Source of the DNA: Gorsachius magnificus
Lineage: Eukaryota > Chordata > Aves > Pelecaniformes > Ardeidae
Length of the DNA stretch: 64,000 nt
Direction of reading: 5' to 3'
NCBI GenBank assembly: GCA_034008185.1
Contig: CM067082.1
Coordinates: 13,562,984-13,626,983, forward strand
Part shown: positions 1 to 13,910 of the stretch, piece by piece
Numbering within the stretch: the first letter of the stretch is position 1
How the letters are laid out: the number at the start of each line of letters is the position of its first letter
Made by a program: the position numbers and the translations under genes
Notes under the pieces: model-generated
What the model saw: only the letters and a program-made list of their open reading frames with translations
Databases searched by the model: none
Told to the model about the DNA's origin: nothing

Positions 1-3000
1 GCCCACAAAATAGCCTCTAATAACGACGTGTTCTGAACCGAAGGAGATGGTACAAATAATGCTGCAATTGTAACTGCTCTCAGTCCTGCAGTTTCGTTCC
101 AGCAGCTGGCCGAGCCTCCAGGTGAAGTCCAGCTGCAAGGATTTCTGTGCAAGCATCGCACCCGGCACTCATGAAGCTCAGGAGCAGAGGCCCGTGGTAG
201 CCCTGTGATGGCAGTGGCTCATCATTTTTAGTGACAGCACAAAGTTAAAAACTGCGTCGCTGATGTATGTTTTATGGTGTTCTTTGCTCTAAATTCATTT
301 CACCTGCAATGATTTGGGGAAAGGAGCGCTTGTGGGCAAAGTCCATTCTTCATTTCTGCATTTTGTTTGCGTTTGTTCATTGATCAGTGCTTTCCCTCTG
401 CTCTGCTTCACACTTTCTGCAGGCAGTGATGCTCGTACAAGGCAAATACGAAGCCGCAGAAGCTAAATTTAATAGCAGTTTCCACTGGTCCTTTCCAGCA
501 GTGCAAAAGCTGCATGGGAAACAAGGCATGGGAGAATCAACAAACAGTTGGGTTGTTTCCCTTGTGGAGGCAGCCTCCCCTGGCAGCCTCCACATGGAAA
601 AGGAGAGCAGGACTGGAAAAGCCCACAAGTTAGGAGGGTCACTCAAGGGCAGTCCCGAAGCCCTGGGTACGTTTCTTCAACATAGGGTATTTTTTTTCTA
701 ATTCTTTAGATTTGTTTCTCTTTGTTCCTGCAAGACAGCAGTATTTAAGAAGTCAGCTCATTGCAATGGATGTTATTACAATGGAGGTCTACAGCAGCCA
801 AGGCTGCTTAAATGGTGTCCTGGAGGAGTTGCCACCCAGTGTTACTTAGTCCTGCCCAGTCCTGAAAACTTTGCAGTGGTAAAGTTTTAACCCAGAGAGG
901 TAACAAATCTGCTGCGGTCTCCATGGCCTGGTTTCATCATGAGTAGCAATTAAGCAACAAGCATAACTGTGGCCAGGGGAAGTTAATGAGTTTTCAGAGA
1001 CAAACTGATAAAACTGAAAAAAGGGCATAGGAGAAGGCACGCAAACTTCACCGTGCCCGACAGCGAGTCTGTTGGTAGAGTGGTAGACCTGAGATGCTGC
1101 CCTTTACGATGACTCCTGCATCAAGCCTGTATCCACAGATCATCAAGCTACAGCCTGGGTGCTTGTACTACACAGCTGAGTGAAGCAGTTCAGACACGTG
1201 ATTCGCATCAGTACTGGAAATGTGCAGGCTTGCACGGGAAGATCACCACTTTAGGATTCTCCCCGGCACCTGATCACCTTTCTTTCCAGAAAGCTTTTTT
1301 CCTCTTAGCATTCTGGTCAAACCCAAGGGTGTGCTCATTCTCTTCATCATTTATCTTACTAGACAGAAAATAGTTGCAAAACCCATTAATAGCTGAACAC
1401 ATCTGTGTGTAGTGCACCCTTTTGGCGGTAACGACTTTATTGGGTTTTGTGAGGCCTGAGGGGGAAGGGTTATGGCCTAGTTAATACGGCTTGCCAGGGG
1501 TTTGAAAGGTTGCGCTGTCTTAAGGTAGGGTAGGCAAGTGAACCATCTTTTGGGGATGTGTCCTCTCCTGTCTGTCCCAAGGACCCCTAAAAAGCTTTTG
1601 GCTTCTGTTAACAACAATTCTTACTCTTTAATTTCGGTGATGCATGACCCTTCACCTCCCCACTCATTTTTGTTGTGTCTTACTAGAACCCTGGGGTGTC
1701 TTGGTAATTGAGAAAGAAGGTGGATTCCGTGGTTTTACTCTTCTGTGAGAGATGAAAGCAAAAGGAGGCTCCCTTCCCGCTGGACTCGGCGCCCAGTTGG
1801 AGCAGCGCTGCTGCTCTGCCCGCCTCCACCTCCCCACTCACCTCTTCCTGCCTGATGCCATTCTGCTCAGCCGCTGGCCTCTGCGCTCTCGTGTTCGTAC
1901 TGCCCTGGTTTCAGTGTGCTCTCCTCCTGCCGCAGCGCGTGAGGGCGCCGGAGCACCTTGCCCCTTTAGGAGTAAGGAGCCATTTTATTTCCTGCATTCG
2001 CCTTTGCTCAGTCCTGGTTTTACCTTCTTCAAGGACAGTTCTGAATTTAGCAAATGTGGCTTCCTCTTGGTCACGTTCGGCTGAGCTGGTTTCTCAGCTA
2101 GCTTGAGGTGGATGGAGGTTCATCCCGATTCCTCCAGCACTTCTTTAAAGGTGTTCTGAGTTTGAGACAAGTATTCTTTTTCTGAAATTTGGGTCAGTGG
2201 CTTCTGGAAACTTTGGCTCGGGGGGGTCAGTCTTTTGCCACCCTCAGTGTCGATGGCTTACTGTTGAAGGAGGTTCGCTCTTGAGATCTGCAGTTGCATC
2301 TCAAACCGTCTTAAGATTTGCTAGAGCTCATCTGAGCTCATCAGAGCTTTAACTGCATTTTTCTTTGCAGTTTATAGTAGTGATAACCTCTGTATGCCTC
2401 TATCCATGAAATGTTGTTATTTGTATTACCCTCCCGCCTTAGTCATGGACGATATCCCCTTATGTGTGACACCATGCAAAGCAGATGAAAGATGGTCTCT
2501 GCTGTAAAGAACTTGCAATCTAAATAAAAGGCAAGAGACAAGGACACAACGAGACAACGTCAGCAAATAAAAAGCTGCTTCTCTTCTCTTTTCATGAACG
2601 TGTTTAGGGAAGAGCCTGTGTTATGACTGTCAGAAAAAGAAAATTAATCTTCCCTCAAGGTATGAATATTTCACAATGTCTGGAAGAATCCACTTAACAA
2701 TTCAGGAGCCACCCATCCTTTGAGGAATGCTGCCTGTGGGCCTTACTGCCCTCGTCACTGCAGGCAGCTCTCTTGCTTTGAGGAGGGAACTAGTCTCTCT
2801 TTTGCTTTCTTCCAAGGGCAGCTCCCTTCCAGCGTGTTTTAATAAAGCTATAAACCATGTGAGAGCCGCATTATTGCTTAGCCAACGTGTGTGGGTAGTG
2901 CCTACCAAGATAGGGCCCTAGTTGCCGACCGAGGTTTCTTGTTTCTACTGTGTGTGCTTGATGGTCTCTGAAACCTTTGTGGTGTGCATTCTCCTGGCAC

Positions 3001-5470
3001 AAGAGTGGCCAGGCTGTGGCGAGGACCCATGGAGGCTATCACAATACAAATAATAACTTAAGTAATTAAAGAAACACTGGGGGAGAATTCTTCTGAATTA
3101 ATTTTGCCTCAGAGTGGATTGAGAAGAAGGGCTGTCGGGTTCTAGACAAGCTCCGTCTGCCACGCTGTATTTTCTTTCCCTGGCCAAAAGGCTCAGGCAG
3201 TAGGGCAGCATGACAAATTCCTGCCTATCACTTGAGTTGTCTTCACCGCCCAGGCTTTCTCTGGGCTCACCCTGACTGCAGGATGAAGCACGCTAGCCTG
3301 TCCCCTGTTCACCGAGGTTGGAGCTAGGTCACAGCACCTCACCGCCAGTGTAACGAGGCACGCTCGTGTGAACAGCTACAATAGCTTTGCTGATGCACAG
3401 GAACTTGCTCGGCGACCGCAACTTACTGGAGCCCATTTGTTTTATTTGTCCGATGTTCATGTGCCAAGCCGGTGGTTTAGGCTGGCGATGGAGTAAGACC
3501 TCGGCTGCCTTTAGAAAGAGACTCATCTACGGCTTCTTTTTATCCCCAAAGCTGCCCACACAGAGCAGCTGCAGCAGTGCAGGCTCTCATAGGGCTCATC
3601 TATCTCTGAGCCCCCTCAAAGCTGCCTCTTCCAGAGACGACGTTTTCTCCTGCGTGAAGCCAAGGCTAACAGCACCACAGGAAATCATGCCATGCAAACG
3701 CAGGCAAATAGCTTTACCTAAGTACAGTGAGAATTTGTTTTCTGGCAGCTACGCTGATGACTCGGGTCTTAGGGGAGAAATTGAGCAAATCTCTGGTGCT
3801 GACAAGGCACAGGCATTTCCTAAAGTTGCATTTTTTTATTTCTGTAACTAATACATGAGGAGCCTTTTAAATGTCTGAGGGGAAGCGGGGGAAGAGGAGA
3901 GCCAGGCAAGGGAGGAAGGGAGAGGCAGTATTACGCCCGTGACTTATGACTGAAACCACGCAGTCAGCTGCTAGGCCCCCTGCGTGGTGCTCAGGAATCG
4001 CTGCTCTCCCATCACCAATTTACCAGACAAAGCCGTTCTCTCTGCATTGCAACACAGAGCCTTTGCAGACCACGTTGGTATCCTCAGAGGCAGTGGTGGC
4101 TGAAACCCCCAGCCCTGAGGACTCCGCAATCCAAGCTGGCAGCCAACCGGCTGCTCTGGGATTTGCCCCTGGGAGTGCCTTGCTCTTTGTGTGTTTTACT
4201 TTGAGCTGGGGCCACATTTCACTTTGATTACTCATGTTGCTTTTTTTGGTTTTTCTTCTTTTTGATTTGCTCTTAATCATCTTGCTGGATTTTCATGCTT
4301 TGCTCATTAGACTGGTGTGTTGCAGCGTGACCGGCAGTCCTGGAAGAGCGGGAAAGGAACGTGTATGTCCAGTGTATGTGAGGAGAAGCGCAGAGGCTGT
4401 AACTGTTCAGACACTAATCCTAACCTCCACAGGCTGACTCCTGCGTGCTCTGCCTCTGTCCTGCGGGAGCTCGTCACGCTGGTCCGCAGGCAGGAGGACG
4501 CCAGATGGTTTTGGTGTGCACACAAGCAGCTCTGACTCTGCTCGCCTACCTTGACGCTTGTAACAAGAAGACCGGAGCATGCCAAGCAAACTCCTGATTC
4601 TCTCCAGATTTACTTGCTAAGCAGTTTCCTGCGTTCAGGAGGGCTTGTTTGCCAAACAGTAAGTTTAAAAGCAAAAGAAACCTCAATCCTCTTTTATTTT
4701 CTGATCAAATCTACCTGCCAAAGTTGAGTTTCTACCCCGGGATTTATGCTAGCTGATGCTACACCCAGTCATACCTATGCTGGTATGGAAGGGTATTTTG
4801 AGCATGTATCCACTTTGAACACAAAACCCCAAACCCAGAACCTCTATTTCACATGTCCACTAGAAGGAAGCCTTTAAAATTATCCATATGGGCAGTGCTT
4901 TAGCCTCAAAAGCTGTTCTGTTACTGACAGGTTCATCAGTCCATTTTTGAGGTTAAGGAAGTACAAGGATGACTTTTCAGCTCACCTTCTCCAAGCCTGT
5001 ATGGTGATTAGATGGGACAAAATGGACCTTCCTGGATGAACGGACTGGCAAGGCAGAGAGAGGAAGCAGCACTGTACACTTACAACTCCTGCTGTGTACA
5101 GTAGTATCATGAGCCAGGGTGTACAGCTGGGGTAGCTACAACTTCACCTAGGGCCGTTAACGATCAATGCTGTGCCTGGGAGTCGTTGCGTCTTGACAGA
5201 GCTCAAGGATCAGTCTTTACTTTGTGATGGCCCCCCTTCCCATAGCACAGTGTAGAGGGCTTTGGGAAATCCCATCTTGGAAAGCCTGAAATTTCACAAG
5301 TTTCCTCCCCTGCTTTGGGGCAGAACCGAAACCAAATGGAAAAGTTACCGAAATACAGTCCCTCCCACCCACCCCCGCACAGGCACCAGGCCAAGATACT
5401 AACAGAACAACTCTACAATTATGCAATTAATTTATCAAAGCATGGGACGCTTTGGTTCAAGTATTTGTGG
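1..5470. other. Intergenic, no gene recognised
   Basis: I found no spliced gene, RNA gene or recognisable transposon here. Open frames reach about 154 codons (3387-3851, +) but have no family resemblance and no convincing splice context. By synteny with mammals this is the space between ZHX1, expected left of the window, and the C8orf76 promoter, so it may hold ZHX1 3' UTR or readthrough sequence that cannot be told from intergenic DNA by eye. Confidence 0.6.
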
Positions 5471-5479
5471 CAGGATCTT

Positions 5480-6480
5480 ACAGCATTCCCATTACGGTCA
5501 CTCCTGACCGCACGCCTCGCCAGAGCCGGGGGGCTGCGACGGCCCAGCTGCCCGGCGGGGAGCACAGGCCGCACCGCCTAAAACCAACGGGCAGAAGCGA
5601 GGAGCCACACGCTGCCCTCGGGCCGGGCCTTCCTCCGCTCTCGCTTCGCTCGGCGGGCTGGCCCTCGGCAGGGCCGGCGGCGCCCGGGCTGCCACCGCCC
5701 CCGTTTCCAGTCAGCGCCCCGGCCTAGCGGCGCTCCCCGGCCGGCGGGGGGGCGGCCTGGCGCAAGGGCTGCCCTACCGCAGCCGGCTCTCATCTCCCAA
5801 CCCGTGTAGCGGGGGAGGGCGAGGCCTTCTGGGGACACCCGCCTCCGGCACCCGGCGGGCGGAGCCGGGCCCGGGCCGCGGCGGTCGGGACTACAGCTCC
5901 CGGCGGGCAGCGCGCCGGCCCCCCACCAGGGCCGCGCCCGCCGCGCCCCCTAGCCCGCGCCGCCCCCAACTCGGTGCCCCCCCGGAGGCCGGCCTCCCCC
6001 GCGCCGCCGCCCTCCGGGCCCTCCCGGAGCGGCGGCCCGGCAGGGGGCGCGCTGCCGCCGCGCGGCGGGGGCCGCTCCGTGCGGGAGCGCGGGATGGAGG
6101 GGGTTCGAGGCCCTTCCCCCGGGGCCCGGGCGGCGGGGCCGGGCCGCCCTGCGGCGCGAAGTACTGCGACCCCGCGGAGGAGCCGGGGCGGGGGGCGGCG
6201 GGCGGGCCCGGCGGGAGCGGCCGAAGGGGCGGCCTAGGGGCGGCGGGGGCGGCTGGAGCCCCCTGACGGGCTTGTCCTGTGCCCGCAGTGGTTTCGCAGC
6301 GAGGCGGACGGCGGGGAAGGCGCCGACGGGCTAACGGCCAGCAAGTTCCGGGCGGACTGGGCCTACCGGCAGCAGGAGTTGGAGGTATTGCCAGGGCCCC
6401 CGCCCGGCGTGGGGCCCGGGCCCGGCGTGGGCCCGGTCGGGGAAGTTGGGGGATACAAGCTGGGGCGATGCTGTAGTCCC
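5480..6480. promoter_or_regulatory. CpG island at the C8orf76 promoter
   Basis: Very GC-rich sequence with dense CG dinucleotides begins abruptly near 5.48 kb and fades after about 6.5 kb, in contrast to AT-rich flanks. It covers the expected first exon and the first firmly placed coding exon of C8orf76 (6289-6384). No TATA box is evident, as is usual for CpG-island promoters of housekeeping genes. The long open frames across it on both strands, up to 226 codons on the minus strand, are what GC-rich DNA gives and are not genes. Confidence 0.75.
6094..6170 (+). CDS. C8orf76: Candidate first coding exon of C8orf76 (frame problem)
   Basis: The only ATG in this part of the island is at 6094. The frame one base away from it ends in GAKYCDPAE (up to about 6172), which resembles the end of the mammalian first coding exon, just before the WF that opens the next exon. 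ATG and this frame are joined only if one base of the G-run near 6100 is miscounted. No GT donor follows the expected exon end. Either the assembly has an error in this GC-rich stretch or the real first exon differs. Confidence 0.3.
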
Positions 6481-9400
6481 CGGCGTGCCGAGTGAGTGCG
6501 GATGTACGTGTGTGTGAAAGCCTCCCGGCAGAGCCACGGCCTGGAGGTGCTGGAGGCTGCGGGGCGGTCACGTCCAGCTTGGTGGCCGATCGTTCCTGCT
6601 GGGAGCACGACAGCCCCCCACGGGCAGCCGCGGTGACCGGGCGGCCAGCCGTCCTGCTGGCTGAGCTGCCGTCGGGCCGCGATGGGCAGCTGGGTCCTGG
6701 CAGGCTCCCCCGCCAGGTGTCACCTTTCCAGGAGCCAGCGAAGCCAGCGTAAACTGGTCACAAACGCTGCTCTCGCACCCGGAGCCCATCCGGATCAGGC
6801 TTGCAGGTCGGAGGGGTTCAGGAGTGAGCAGAGCCGGTGTTGCGGCCAGCCGGAGTTAAGCGTGTGGATTTCTCTGCTCCCGGGGTTAATACAAAGGCTG
6901 TCAAATCGCTGGCAACCACCGGGCTGCTGCTCACCTTTCTCGGAGCTCCCCCCGCTGTCAGGTGAAAGCTGCCTGTAGTTGTCAGGCTCCTGACATTTGG
7001 CTTATGAGCTTCATCATTTCGTTGTGCCACCTCTCTGCTGCCTCCCCTCGCTCCCGATGGCTGCTTGTGCCTTTGAGGTGCATTTATGTCCCCCGTTTCT
7101 GTTCCTGCCCCTGCTCATCCTACTGCCTCCCCTAGTTGCAGGATCCAGTCTTCTGTTTCCTGGTTGAAATCAGCTGCTTCTGCCCTTGTTTCAGCTGTAA
7201 TAGCATCTTGTTCCAGGCTATGGTTTGCATTACAGGCTTCCTGATTTCAGAGCCCTCAGGCTGACTTCTGACTCCACCCCTTTTGCCTTGCTTACTGGAT
7301 TTGTGGATCTTTTTGTACCTCAGCTGGCACTGACTTCTGCTTTTTAATGTTATTCCAGCGCTACTGTTGCCTTGTCTATACCCGACAGCTGCTTTCCAGT
7401 CTCAGCTAATGTGCCCTGAAGGGATTCATAAAAGTGTGCTGAGAAGAGAGATACCTCAGGCTGCGGTCAGACATGGCTGCTGACCCTCAAGAAGAGCAGA
7501 CTGCACCTTGCTGTGCGCTGTGGTGCCTTCTCAGGAAAGAATGACACTCCCTCAGATCTGCTAGTGGAACAGACCATTGCTTCCTAACCCTTCCCTGTCG
7601 CAGTGATCCATGTTAAAAATGTCTAGCCTTCAGTCTTCTTGGTAATCTGGATCACTGTGACAGAACCAGAACCAGACTTCACATAAAATTGCCAGAACCA
7701 GAACTAGATTGCACACAAAATTACGTTTTCCACCAGTGACTGCTGCACTCACTAGGCAGGGGGGAGCTCCCTCTTTTGCTTGAGAAGGAACACAAAGTTA
7801 ACACCAGGGAAGAAAAGTATTTCAGCCATTTTGCTAGGAAGTATTTAGGGTATGTTGCCTGGATGCCCTTTCTGTTAGAACCATTCAAGTTTGCAAGGAA
7901 TAGTTAAATATTCATTTTGAGAGATGGGAGAATGAGCACTGCTCTTTAGTCTTCTGGTCTGAGCACTCACATGGAGGGGGAGGAACCAAGATTCCAGTCT
8001 TAGCTTCACTGAATACTTAATTTAATGTATTTAAATCATAATTGGAGTCCTGGTGAGTGCCCTGAGCATTAAGCTACAGAAGTATTGCTCATTCTTGTCT
8101 TCTTTTTTAGCCCAATTAATATTTAATAATTTCATGCAAATTAGAACCACCCTACAGGAACAATGGAGATTCACCTTCCCTGTGGTATTGTCTGACTTGC
8201 TGATTATTTATGTGAGGTGAGGTACTTGCAGGTTCAAACCTTCCCATGGAGAATGTCATGGGATTGAAACAAGGACCCCCAGACTTAGGATGAGTGCTTT
8301 GATCCCTGAGTTGTGTAGCTGGGGGGAAGACGCCTTGTGTCACGTATTGCCCAGGTTGGTAGATGATCCCTTCTGGATCAGGCCTGATGGGGTAGAGGTG
8401 GACAGTTGTGTGGTGAATCCTGCCAAGGCTTAAACACAAGTTTTGAGGTTGCTCATCGCCGTCTAGACTTGGCTGTGTAGTACTGGGACCTTGTGTGTTG
8501 CTAGCATAGGTGGTAGCTGAGTCCAGAGAAATGAAAATGTGGACTTCAGCTCCTGAATTCCCTTTGTGACTGTAGTCATAACCAAAACATACTGTCAGGC
8601 TTACCTTTAAGTGAAAATCTCTCACTGTGTTGTTTGGTTTTTCTTTTCGTCGACACTCCTAGAAAGCCCTGTGTGAATACTCAAACTGCTTACTACTCTT
8701 ACCTCCCAGTAACATTGCAATGAGGCGAGATGTGCAAGAGGGCCAGGCTCGGTGTTTATCTCGCCTAGGAAGGCACAAGGAGGCTCTGGATATTGCAGAA
8801 AAAATGGTAAATAACGCAATCTTTCTTTTATACTTTAAACATTAAAATATTGCTAGCAGTTCTTTTATATGGACCATTTTCTGGAAAAATAATCTTCAAG
8901 TATATAATCCTTCAGGATGTTCAGTGCTCAGAATATTTGGTAAACAGAGGGTAACTGTCACTGCAGATATAATCACTCTTTAGAAACCAGAACACCCTGT
9001 ACCACAATGAGCTCCCTGTGCAGGGAGGCTGGTAGTCCTGGAAGGGACTAAATATCATGCTCTGCCAGGCAGAATTAATGTAATGTAATAGGAATTATAA
9101 GAAACGGGATAAATGAGTGCTAAAATCTCTCCACTATAAAAGTGATGGTTCAAAACTCCCTTTTATTTCTACACACTTGCTGCCAAACTGCCAACAAGAC
9201 CAGTATCTAACCACAAATAAGAGTTTTTTCCCCCAAAGGAAAAAGTCCAGAGGCTCTCAATCCTGCTAGAATTTTACTGCTACTGTTTATTTTCCATAGA
9301 AGGTATTTATACTACAAAGAAGGTCAGCTGTATAAAACTCTGAAGGCAAATAAACAAATGACAACATTTGGGGCCTTCTTGCCTTTCAGACTGGTTCGAG

Positions 9401-12400
9401 GGAGCGAGAGGGAATGCTGTCACCTTGATTGTGCATGATCTGTGTCACATATCATTTAAAATTAGGAGCACAGTTTTGTACAATTTAAAAATCACCTTTA
9501 GTGATATTTGTGTATTATTATTCAGGGAGACGTTTTCTTAGGCTCTGAAGGATGATTCTGTTCTACTCCTGTTCTTAATCTGTTATCTTTTGTTTCTAGA
9601 GAAACAGCGCTACTAACACAGATCACTTAACAACGGTTCTCAACCTCCAGTTTGCCATTTACCAGGGTTTGGAAAACGTAGAAAAAAAGATCACGTGTCT
9701 GCAGCAGCTGATCTGCTTGCATCCTTTCAACCCTTGGTACTGGAAGTTACTCGCTGAAGCTTATGTGAGCCTTTTACAGAATTTGTCTCCATCAGTCATT
9801 CCAGAAACAAATCTAAATCAGTCTGAAGAAGTTAGTGTAAGCGATAGTAGTTTCAAAACATCCACTGGAGGAGAGATTAATTTGCAGCCTCACAGATCAG
9901 ACGGCCAGAAAGAAGGCCCCTGGTCCAGCCTTGCTACAGAAACAAAGAGGGAGAACGCAGTGACTTGTAGGAGCAGCCAAGCTGTAAATGAATTCCTCTG
10001 CACGTCAGAAGAACTGGAAAGGACGGATGAAGGGAAACACGCAGCCTCCGAGTCCTGGGAGAAAATTGGAATAAAAGCATGTGCCTCGTTTATTAGAGCA
10101 AGGTAACTAAAAGTATTCTTAGAATAATGTTAACTTCTCCTAATTGAGAACAATTTAAAGCATGTTTTTCCCAGCCTTCCTATTTTCAGTTTACATTTTC
10201 ATTTTAAATGTTTGTTTCAGTGTTGGCAACACTAACTTAGAAGCATCCTGCTATTGCTTCAGATCTAAAAAGCAAAATCCACTAGCATGGTAGTTGTGAA
10301 CAACCTAAATCTGAGTGGAAAGAGTAAACCAGCGTCATGCACTGTTGAGAAGTAAAGTGGTTTTTAATGACCTTATTATATGAATCTTTTCAAGTAATTC
10401 TATACAACAGCCTGTTAGAGCATGGCTGTTCCCTGGTTTGGTATTAAAGATGCAGCAGCAGAAGTGCCCCAAAGGGAAGGCCAGCCAGTCTTCCTTCTGC
10501 GAGTGCCACCTGTCTTATTTGCTTGAAGCCTCACGCTTGAGCGAAAATGTATTTTATAATAATACCCCAATCTGCATAATGGATGAGGTTGAAAAATGAA
10601 CTCTGTGACAGCTGACTGACAGGGCTGCATTAAAATGCTCTTTCCTTTTCTTCCCTCTCTTCCTAAAACTCTGGCACACAACAAAACCCCCCAAAACATA
10701 GTCTTTCAAAGAGATAATTAGGAACTGGTTTTGGTAAAATAGTCTTGGATTTTTTTCCCCCTCTTCCCTCTCAGTAATGTATTAGTCACTGAATATATTT
10801 AAAGCCATTTCATGAACTTCCAAACATGTTTACAGAGAACACTTTATAACTGCCCTGTCAGGGCAAGATTTAAGAAATGTAAAAAAAGACATAGCAGCTT
10901 TTAACTGTACTCAGACTAAGAGACGGTGTCTTTAATTGCTACTTGGGAGAAGTTAAAAGATTTAGTGCTGATGCTGAATATTAAAGCTACATTCATATTA
11001 ATTTGTGTTGCTTGTTTCGGTGTGTATGGTTCAGCATTGAGACAATTATAAATTGTGGGATTTCCTTGCCTGGCTGCACAGTTTCACAAAGTGTTATTGT
11101 GGTTTATATTTGCAGATACGCTTGTCCAGGGTTAAGCTTCTCCCCTGCCCAGGGCTTATGCATTAAGTAGGTTGTAGATATTTTGAGGTCTCTTGGATTT
11201 TAAGGGAGATGTGGATGTTGCATAAACATATGTGCAGGGTAAATTGCACCTGGAGAAGGGATGTTAGTATTGCTTTTTGTAGGAAATAAGGTTCTGCGCT
11301 AAAGCATCATGAATAATTGACTCTTCTAGTTTTGTCCACAAAAAAAAAAAAAATTGGAGAAATGGTTTTGTTTAATTTTCATTCTTTCTTACATTATGTT
11401 GATGCAAATTTTGAAACAAAAACGCTTTACAAATTAAAAATACTTTCCATTTGTACTTTGAACTTCCCAGTCAAAACTTTACTGAACTTACAAATGGTTT
11501 GTTGGCTCAGGCTTGTAAATTTTGGTGTTTGTAAAGCTGAAATGAAAACTTTCATCTAAGATTTAAGTTTCATAAAAATACACACCTTTATTATAATATT
11601 TTTTTGGGAAAAAAAAAATTTTCTTTAATGCTTAAATTTATAGTTTCAGTAGCGATACTAAGTCCCAGTGGTCCCTTGGTTCAGTATACTTAGATATTCC
11701 CTCTGCTGACACATTTTACAGTCCTTGTGTGAGGAGGACTCTGGAAACTGCCACTGCTCCCTCGGTCGAGCAGTTGGTGAGGCGGTCCCTCTGTGACGTG
11801 AAGCCACGCTGTGAGCACAACGTCTAACCTTCACCCAGTCATGGCAGTAGCTTCTGGGGCACTGCCTTGAACATAAAACTGTGGTGAAAGATTTTAGAAA
11901 ATATTCCAGGGTTGGCCTATGTGGGGAGGATGTTTGATATTTGTCTAAACCCCCCAAACTGCTAGCTTTTCAGGTTACAAAGATAATCACTGCTGTAAGT
12001 AAAAAGGCACTGCTGTCTTGTAAGGCCTTAATAAGGACGTGGGACACCTGATGCTCTGCAGTTGATGCTAGCAGAGCTGAGCTTCACTTTTGAATTGTGT
12101 GGCAAATGCGTGGGGAGAAAAATTTTGCGCAGAGCAACCCGAGATACTTGGCATGTTGTTTTTCCAAAGTACTTCTCAGTACTTCTGCCATAGCATGGAT
12201 GTACCATACCCATAGTGGACTGATACGGATGTATTCATTTCTTTGCAGTTTTTGCAGTTGGCAAAAGTCAGGAAGAAGAGCTGGTTTTAAAGTATTATAT
12301 TTTGTTTGGGTTTAGGTTTGCTGATTTACTCTTTTGCCAGCTGTGCCTTTTTTTAACTGCGTTTTTCATTTCAGGCTTTTACTTCAGCTTATCCAGTTGC

Positions 12401-13850
12401 AACAGTCGTCCTTTGTGCTAGAGAATAACATAAAAGGTCAAAAAGAAATTGATGACAAAGTGGCACGACTTGGTTTCGATGCAAACTCCTTGCTGTTGAT
12501 GACGAAGGTAAGGGGGTGTTCTGTTGTGTGCAAGTTCTCAGCTGTACGTAGGCTGGTTGAGGTACCCGAGCCAGTTCAGGCACAAAGTCCTGTAAGTGTG
12601 ACTCTCTCCTGAGCTAATTAACTGTGCCAGGAAGCAAGGTAAATTAGCTGGGGCGGGTTGCCCTGGTAGTGTGTTATCTGGAACTGACAGTGATACCCGT
12701 ATAGCGCTGGCTTGTGTCATGCAGGTGCCTCTGTTCTGCTGAGATTCTCCTTTCCAGGACGTTCAGGGTTGTTAAGTTTCTCATTGGACTCGTATTTGCA
12801 GATGCATCATCGCTGTGGGTTTCCTAGGGTACAGATTTTATCTCAGGAATTTTAGCTGCTGCAGAGTGAATCACAAGTATGAAATGGAAGTGGATATCAC
12901 TTTGATGGCCACAGCAGTATTAAACGCTTCCAGAAAAAGTATTAAATGTTTTCAGAAAACGCCAGAGACAAGCTTTTACATGATTTCTTCGTTCTGTTTG
13001 ATGTACTGGGTTTTAGTTTTAAAGAAATACAAAGGAGGAGAGTAACACTGCATGACTTTATTCATAAAGATTAAGCAATTTTTGTGCTATTTATAGAGTT
13101 TCTGACTTTTATCCTAAGGAACAAAAGGAAGCCAGCGAGATTCTAACACTGCTGTCAGCATTACAGCTTTAAGCTAGTGAAAGCCACAGGCAGTCTTGTG
13201 GGATTTCATCCATAAGAGGGCAGTAGCATGCAGACTAGCGCAGGTTTTGAAAAGGTCGGGAAAAGAAACTTCTCTCCTTGCTTCCCTTGGTCCGACACCC
13301 CCAGGAAGAGATCAGGGTGGTGGTGCTGCTGCAGGGTGAGCACTGAATGCGGAGCTGGCGTTGAGATTTCTGCTGCTACTCAGAGAGTAAACTCCCCCCC
13401 TGCACAGGCGTAGCCGGGAGCTGGGCAGGGTTGTGCAGCTGTGACGCTCGGGCTCTCAGTTCTCTGCGTTTACTGCAGAATGCAGCAGGCAGACAACTTG
13501 GTCGTGACTTGGAAACTTCTCCTGGACAGCATGTGGTTCATGTGTCAGGGGCTTTTCTTGTAAAGATCTGTTATTAATGTCATTTTTGCTGTTTTCTCTG
13601 CAAGTTATTTTCTTGTTTCCCATCTTTCTTACTCTGTTTGCAGGTTATGGGGCAGGATCTTATACCAGAAAAACTAAAAGAGGAGTTTCAGGGTGAGGTA
13701 AAATGCATAGGCCCTTCGGCACTGTCATCGTTGGTAACTGCGTCAGCCACAGAATTTGAAATCAAATGGTTCGCTAACCTCCAAGATGATTTATGTCACT
13801 TGGACAGACAATTCTGTTCAGATACATATCTCCCACCTTTGGTAACTTAA
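6289..13850 (+). CDS. C8orf76: C8orf76 homologue, exons 2-6
   Basis: Coding exons are 6289-6384, 8663-8806, 9600-10102, 12375-12507 and 13644-13850 (stop TAA). All have AG acceptors and GT donors, and phases join: 32, 48, then 503+133 nt, then 68 codons, giving 360 residues plus exon 1, against about 380 in human. Recognisable blocks are WFRSEAD near the start, [44 protein letters not shown] and [11 protein letters not shown]. The first half reads as paired helices like tetratricopeptide repeats; the middle of the large exon is acidic, Ser-rich and poorly conserved. There is no signal peptide or membrane segment. The cellular role of C8orf76 is not settled and I assign none. In mammals it lies downstream of ZHX1 and can be transcribed as a ZHX1-C8orf76 readthrough. 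The gene runs opposite to FAM83A and TBC1D31, as in human. Confidence 0.93.
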
Positions 13851-13904
13851 AGGTTTTGTTGTATTTATTCTCATATCTCCAAATGATTATGGAATGATAC
13901 ATGC

Positions 13905-13910
13905 AATAAA
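13905..13910 (+). terminator. Polyadenylation signal of C8orf76
   Basis: AATAAA lies 55 bases after the C8orf76 stop codon in AT-rich sequence, followed by T-rich sequence. It is the first canonical signal after the stop, which implies a short 3' UTR. Confidence 0.65.

Noticed and set aside
3387..3851. 154-codon + frame
   Set aside because: No family resemblance, mixed composition and no splice or promoter context; such lengths arise by chance in 64 kb of six frames.
5891..6571. 226-codon minus-strand frame
   Set aside because: Pro/Arg/Ala-rich frame made by CpG-island composition, overlapping the real C8orf76 exon on the other strand.
8152..8625. 157-codon minus-strand frame in a C8orf76 intron
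   Set aside because: No recognised domain, and it lies antisense inside an intron; treated as chance.
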